NCBI RefSeq assembly: GCF_015679265.1
Contig: NZ_CP064942.1
Span: 2,078,001-2,142,000 of the forward strand
Direction of reading: 5' to 3'
From: Pontivivens ytuae
Lineage (GTDB): Bacteria; Pseudomonadota; Alphaproteobacteria; Rhodobacterales; Rhodobacteraceae
DNA: 64,000 nucleotides
The notes beneath the pieces were generated by a model. It saw only the letters and a list, made by a program, of their open reading frames with translations. It did not search any database and was not told the DNA's origin. This document shows positions 61,479-64,000 of the stretch, one piece after another. The position numbers and the translations under genes were made by a program. How positions within the stretch are numbered: position 1 is the stretch's first letter; each line of letters starts with the position of its first letter.

Positions 61479-61498
61479 GTTTCAGAAATTTCTGAAAC
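61479..61498. promoter_or_regulatory. perfect 20-bp palindrome ahead of GbsR-like gene
   Basis: GTTTCAGAAATTTCTGAAAC, a perfect palindrome 5 bases before the ATG at 61504; outside it TACATC and GATGTA extend the symmetry. Probably the operator of the GbsR/MarR-like regulator and thus of cioAB. Confidence 0.7.
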
Positions 61499-61503
61499 GA
61501 CGG

Positions 61504-62058
61504 ATGTACATGACGATGCTCTCAAATCTCCGGCAGGACTTCGTGCTGCATTTCGGCGAGATGGGCTCGCGGTGGGGGATCAACCGGACCGTGGGGCAGA
61601 TCTATGCCGTGCTGTTCCTCGCCGACGAGCCGATGTGCGCCGATGAGATCCAGGAGGCGCTCGGCGTCTCCCGCTCCAACGTCTCCATGGGCCTAAAGGA
61701 GTTGCAGGCCTGGCGGCTCGTCCGTCTCTCCCACAAGCCGGGGGACCGGCGCGACTGGTTCACCACCCCCGACGATCTGTGGGAGATCGTCCGCATCCTC
61801 GTGGAGGAGCGCAAAAGGCGCGAGATCGACCCCACGCTCACCAAACTGCGCGAGCTGGAGATGGCGACGCCTTGCGCCTCGGACGCGCATGCGCATGCCC
61901 GGATCGCCGAGCTGCGGGAGCTTATCGAAATGCTAACCGGTTTCTACGACGACATGGCGCGGCTGGAGACCGAGCGCCTCGTCGCGCTGATGAAGATGGG
62001 GCGCAAGCTCGGGAAATTCGTGAGCAGCGCCAACGTGTTGAGAATGAAGAAAGCGTAA
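61504..62058 (+). CDS. GbsR/MarR-family transcriptional regulator
   Basis: A 184-residue GbsR-type MarR relative: FGEMGSRWGINRTVGQIYAVLFLADEP, the recognition region SRSNVSMGLKELQAWRLVRLSHKPGDRR and a C-terminal dimerisation helix. Start codons at 61504, 61510 and 61516 are all possible. It lies 4 bases upstream of cioA and behind a perfect palindrome, so it should control the oxidase operon and itself. Its signal is unknown. Confidence 0.87.
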   Translation: MYMTMLSNLRQDFVLHFGEMGSRWGINRTVGQIYAVLFLADEPMCADEIQEALGVSRSNVSMGLKELQAWRLVRLSHKPGDRRDWFTTPDDLWEIVRILVEERKRREIDPTLTKLRELEMATPCASDAHAHARIAELRELIEMLTGFYDDMARLETERLVALMKMGRKLGKFVSSANVLRMKKA

Positions 62059-62062
62059 GACC

Positions 62063-63475
62063 ATGATGGACACCCTTTTGCTGTCCCGGATCCAGTTCGG
62101 GGCCAACATCTCGTTCCACATCCTGTTCCCGACGATCACCATCGCGCTGGGCTGGGTGCTGTTGTTCTTCAAGCTCCGCTTCAACGCCACCGGCAACATG
62201 AAGTGGATGGACGCCTACCGCTTCTGGGTGAAGGTTTTCGCGCTGTCGTTCGCCATGGGCGTCGTCTCGGGCATCACGATGAGCTTCCAGTTCGGCACCA
62301 ACTGGCCGGGCTTCATGGAGACGGTGGGCAATGTCGCCGGGCCGCTCCTCGCCTACGAGGTGCTGACGGCCTTCTTCCTGGAGGCGGTGTTCCTCGGCAT
62401 CATGCTGTTCGGCTGGAACCGGGTGCCGGGCTGGCTGCACACGCTGGCCACGTTCCTGGTGGCGTTCGGCACCACGATGTCGGCGTTCTGGATCATCGTG
62501 CTGAACTCCTGGATGCACACGCCCGCGGGCTATGAGGTCATCGACGGGGTGGTGCACGCCACCGACTGGGCTGCGATCATCTTCAACCCGTCGATGCCGT
62601 ACCGCCTGACGCATATGCTGCTGGCGAGCGGTCTGACGGTGGCCTTCCTGATCGCGGGTCTCTCCGCCTTCCGGATGCTGATCGGCGATCGGTCGGAGGC
62701 GGTGAAGAACCAGCTCAAGGTCGGTGCCATGATGGGTGCCCTGCTGATCCCGGTGCAGATCCTCGCGGGCGACATGCACGGCCTCAACACGCTGGAGCAC
62801 CAGCCGGCCAAGGTCGCGGCGATGGAGGGCAACTGGGAGACGGACGAGGGCGTGCCGCTCCTCCTCTTCGCCATCCCAGATCAGGAGGCGCGGGAGAACC
62901 GGATGGAGATCGCCATTCCCTACGGCGCGTCGCTGATCCTGACCCATGAGCTCGACGGCGAGGTGCCGGGCCTGAACGACTTCGTGACGGAGGAGGGTGA
63001 GATCCTGCACCCCCGCGTCGCCCCGGTCTTCTACGGCTTCCGGGTGATGGTCGGCACCGGCATGGCCATGCTGCTCCTGAGCTGGGCCGCGGTGGCGATG
63101 ATGGCGAGGAAGCGCACGGCCGAGGATGGGACGCGCGTGTGCCGCGGGGCGGACGGGATCGGCAGGCCGATGCTCTACGCCTTCGTCGCGATGACCTTCT
63201 CGGGCTGGCTGGCGACGCTCGCGGGCTGGTACGTGACCGAGATCGGGCGGCAGCCGTGGCTGGTGCAGGGCGTGCTGCAGACCAAGGACGCGGTGGCGCA
63301 GGTGCCCAGCGGCATGGTGCTGTCGACGCTGATCGCCTACCTCGCGGTCTACGCGGTGCTGACGGTGACCTACGTGCTGGTCCTCTTCTTCCTCGCCCGC
63401 CGTGCGTCGAAAGGGGAGCGGATGCGCAACTTCGAGCGCCCGCGCTCCGGCGCCGCCGTGATCCCGGCCGAGTGA
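62063..63475 (+). CDS. cioA: cytochrome bd-type (CIO) ubiquinol oxidase subunit I
   Basis: A 470-residue integral membrane oxidase subunit. Haem-ligand His19 in RIQFGANISFHILFPT, a second His in YRLTHMLLASG and the GWYVTEIGRQPW signature are present; the short Q-loop and length fit the cyanide-insensitive (CIO) type rather than long CydA. It oxidises ubiquinol and reduces oxygen. Directly after the regulator; separated from subunit II by a hairpin and repeat. Confidence 0.94.
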   Translation: MMDTLLLSRIQFGANISFHILFPTITIALGWVLLFFKLRFNATGNMKWMDAYRFWVKVFALSFAMGVVSGITMSFQFGTNWPGFMETVGNVAGPLLAYEVLTAFFLEAVFLGIMLFGWNRVPGWLHTLATFLVAFGTTMSAFWIIVLNSWMHTPAGYEVIDGVVHATDWAAIIFNPSMPYRLTHMLLASGLTVAFLIAGLSAFRMLIGDRSEAVKNQLKVGAMMGALLIPVQILAGDMHGLNTLEHQPAKVAAMEGNWETDEGVPLLLFAIPDQEARENRMEIAIPYGASLILTHELDGEVPGLNDFVTEEGEILHPRVAPVFYGFRVMVGTGMAMLLLSWAAVAMMARKRTAEDGTRVCRGADGIGRPMLYAFVAMTFSGWLATLAGWYVTEIGRQPWLVQGVLQTKDAVAQVPSGMVLSTLIAYLAVYAVLTVTYVLVLFFLARRASKGERMRNFERPRSGAAVIPAE

Positions 63476-63492
63476 GACATCAACGTGCAACC

Positions 63493-63520
63493 GAGGGGGC
63501 GGGTCGCCTGCCCCCTCTTT
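63493..63520 (+). terminator. intra-operon hairpin between cioA and cioB
   Basis: GAGGGGGC-GGGTCGCCT-GCCCCCTC followed by TTT. It may reduce read-through into cioB. Confidence 0.55.
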
Positions 63521-63530
63521 CCAGCTTGTC

Positions 63531-63589
63531 GAAATATCCTCGCCGAAGGCCTTCGCCAAAGGCGAAGCAGGCAGCGCGAAACCGCATTC
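63531..63589. repeat. dispersed repeat, copy 2 (cioA-cioB gap)
   Basis: GAAATATCCTCG, then CTTCGCC-AAA-GGCGAAG (63551-63567), then GGCAGCGCGAAACCGCAT. Same arrangement as 56497-56555. Confidence 0.75.
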
Positions 63590-63603
63590 CGGAGTGACCC
63601 CGC

Positions 63604-64000
63604 ATGATGACCCTGTTCGGAGATCCCGCCATCTGGCTGCCCATCGTCTTTGCCGGGCTGATGGGCCTCTCGATCCTGATCTACGTGATCCTCGATGGCT
63701 TCGACCTCGGCGTCGGTGTCCTGTTCCCCATGGCGCGGGAGAATGAGAAGGACATCATGATCGCCTCGATCGGGCCGTTCTGGGATGCGAACGAGACGTG
63801 GCTGGTGCTGGCGATCGGCCTCTTGCTCGTCGCGTTTCCGACGGCGCACGGCGCGATCCTGACGGCGCTCTACCTGCCCGTCGCGATCATGCTGATCGGC
63901 CTGATCCTGCGCGGCGTGGCCTTCGAGTTCCGGGTGAAGGCGCCGGAGGAGTGGCGGCGCTTCTGGAACCGGTCCTTCTTCGTCGGATCGCTGATGACGA
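63604..64000 (+). CDS. cioB: cytochrome bd-type (CIO) ubiquinol oxidase subunit II, partial
   Basis: The first 132 residues of subunit II, cut off by the window end. It opens MMTLFGDPAIWLPIVFAGLMG and contains LDGFDLGVGVLFPMARENEKDIMIASIGPFWDANETWLVL, the CydB core signature. It pairs with cioA. Second in-frame ATG at 63607. Confidence 0.93.
   Translation, partial: MMTLFGDPAIWLPIVFAGLMGLSILIYVILDGFDLGVGVLFPMARENEKDIMIASIGPFWDANETWLVLAIGLLLVAFPTAHGAILTALYLPVAIMLIGLILRGVAFEFRVKAPEEWRRFWNRSFFVGSLMT

Overview
The window is GC-rich, gene-dense DNA that looks like a chromosome segment of a Roseobacter/Rhodobacter-type alphaproteobacterium (Rhodobacterales). The gene content supports this: a full phenylacetate (paa) pathway, a TRAP transporter, a PqiA split over two genes, HslVU, and a CIO-type cytochrome bd oxidase preceded by a GbsR/MarR-like regulator. 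Intergenic gaps carry small palindromic repeats. I see no rRNA, tRNA, CRISPR array, insertion sequence or prophage.

Layout. (1) 0.4-9.8 kb: aldo/keto reductase, quinone-reductase-like enzyme, LysR regulator with a divergent SDR gene, DMT exporter, and a two-gene RND efflux pump. (2) 9.8-34.7 kb: a large exopolysaccharide (EPS) locus. It holds a polyisoprenyl-phosphate sugar transferase, UDP-glucose dehydrogenase, Wzy-, Wzx-, Wzc- and OPX-type proteins, five soluble GT2/GT4 glycosyltransferases, a GT39-like membrane transferase, a second MurA-MurB pair, an RTX-repeat protein, UDP-glucuronate 4-epimerase, a pectate-lyase-like secreted protein, and an ArnA/UDP-apiose-synthase-like decarboxylase. 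(3) 35-39.9 kb: a pqiA-pqiA-pqiB-pqiC lipid transport operon whose PqiB is unusually long. (4) 40-45 kb: alpha/beta hydrolase, rhomboid protease, and hslV and hslU separated by two opposite-strand genes. (5) 45-50.4 kb: LacI regulator, gluconokinase, TRAP transporter and a convergent SDR. (6) 50.7-59.1 kb: paaZ, divergent from paaI-paaK-paaX, followed by paaABCDE. (7) 59-64 kb: small envelope genes, an Rrf2-AhpD pair, and a GbsR-like regulator with cioA and cioB (cioB cut by the window end).

How it fits together. The EPS locus can make UDP-glucuronate (Ugd), UDP-galacturonate (4-epimerase) and probably a branched or plain pentose nucleotide (the ArnA/apiose-synthase homologue). It also has a paired polyprenyl-phosphate GT2 and GT39-like transferase and its own lyase-like protein, so the product may be an acidic, galacturonate- and pentose-containing polymer. 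A 13-bp inverted-repeat motif (CAAC-N5-GTTG) recurs ahead of the EPS transcription units and once at an isolated gene between hslV and hslU, which suggests a common EPS regulator acting outside the locus as well.

Most interesting points: the shared EPS operator; the UDP-apiose/xylose-synthase-like enzyme next to a UDP-galacturonate pathway; the MurA-MurB pair at the head of the Wzc/Wzy/Ugd operon; a Wzc whose kinase P-loop has lost its lysine; a PqiB with about five extra tandem helical repeats; and a paaI that appears to start at AUU.
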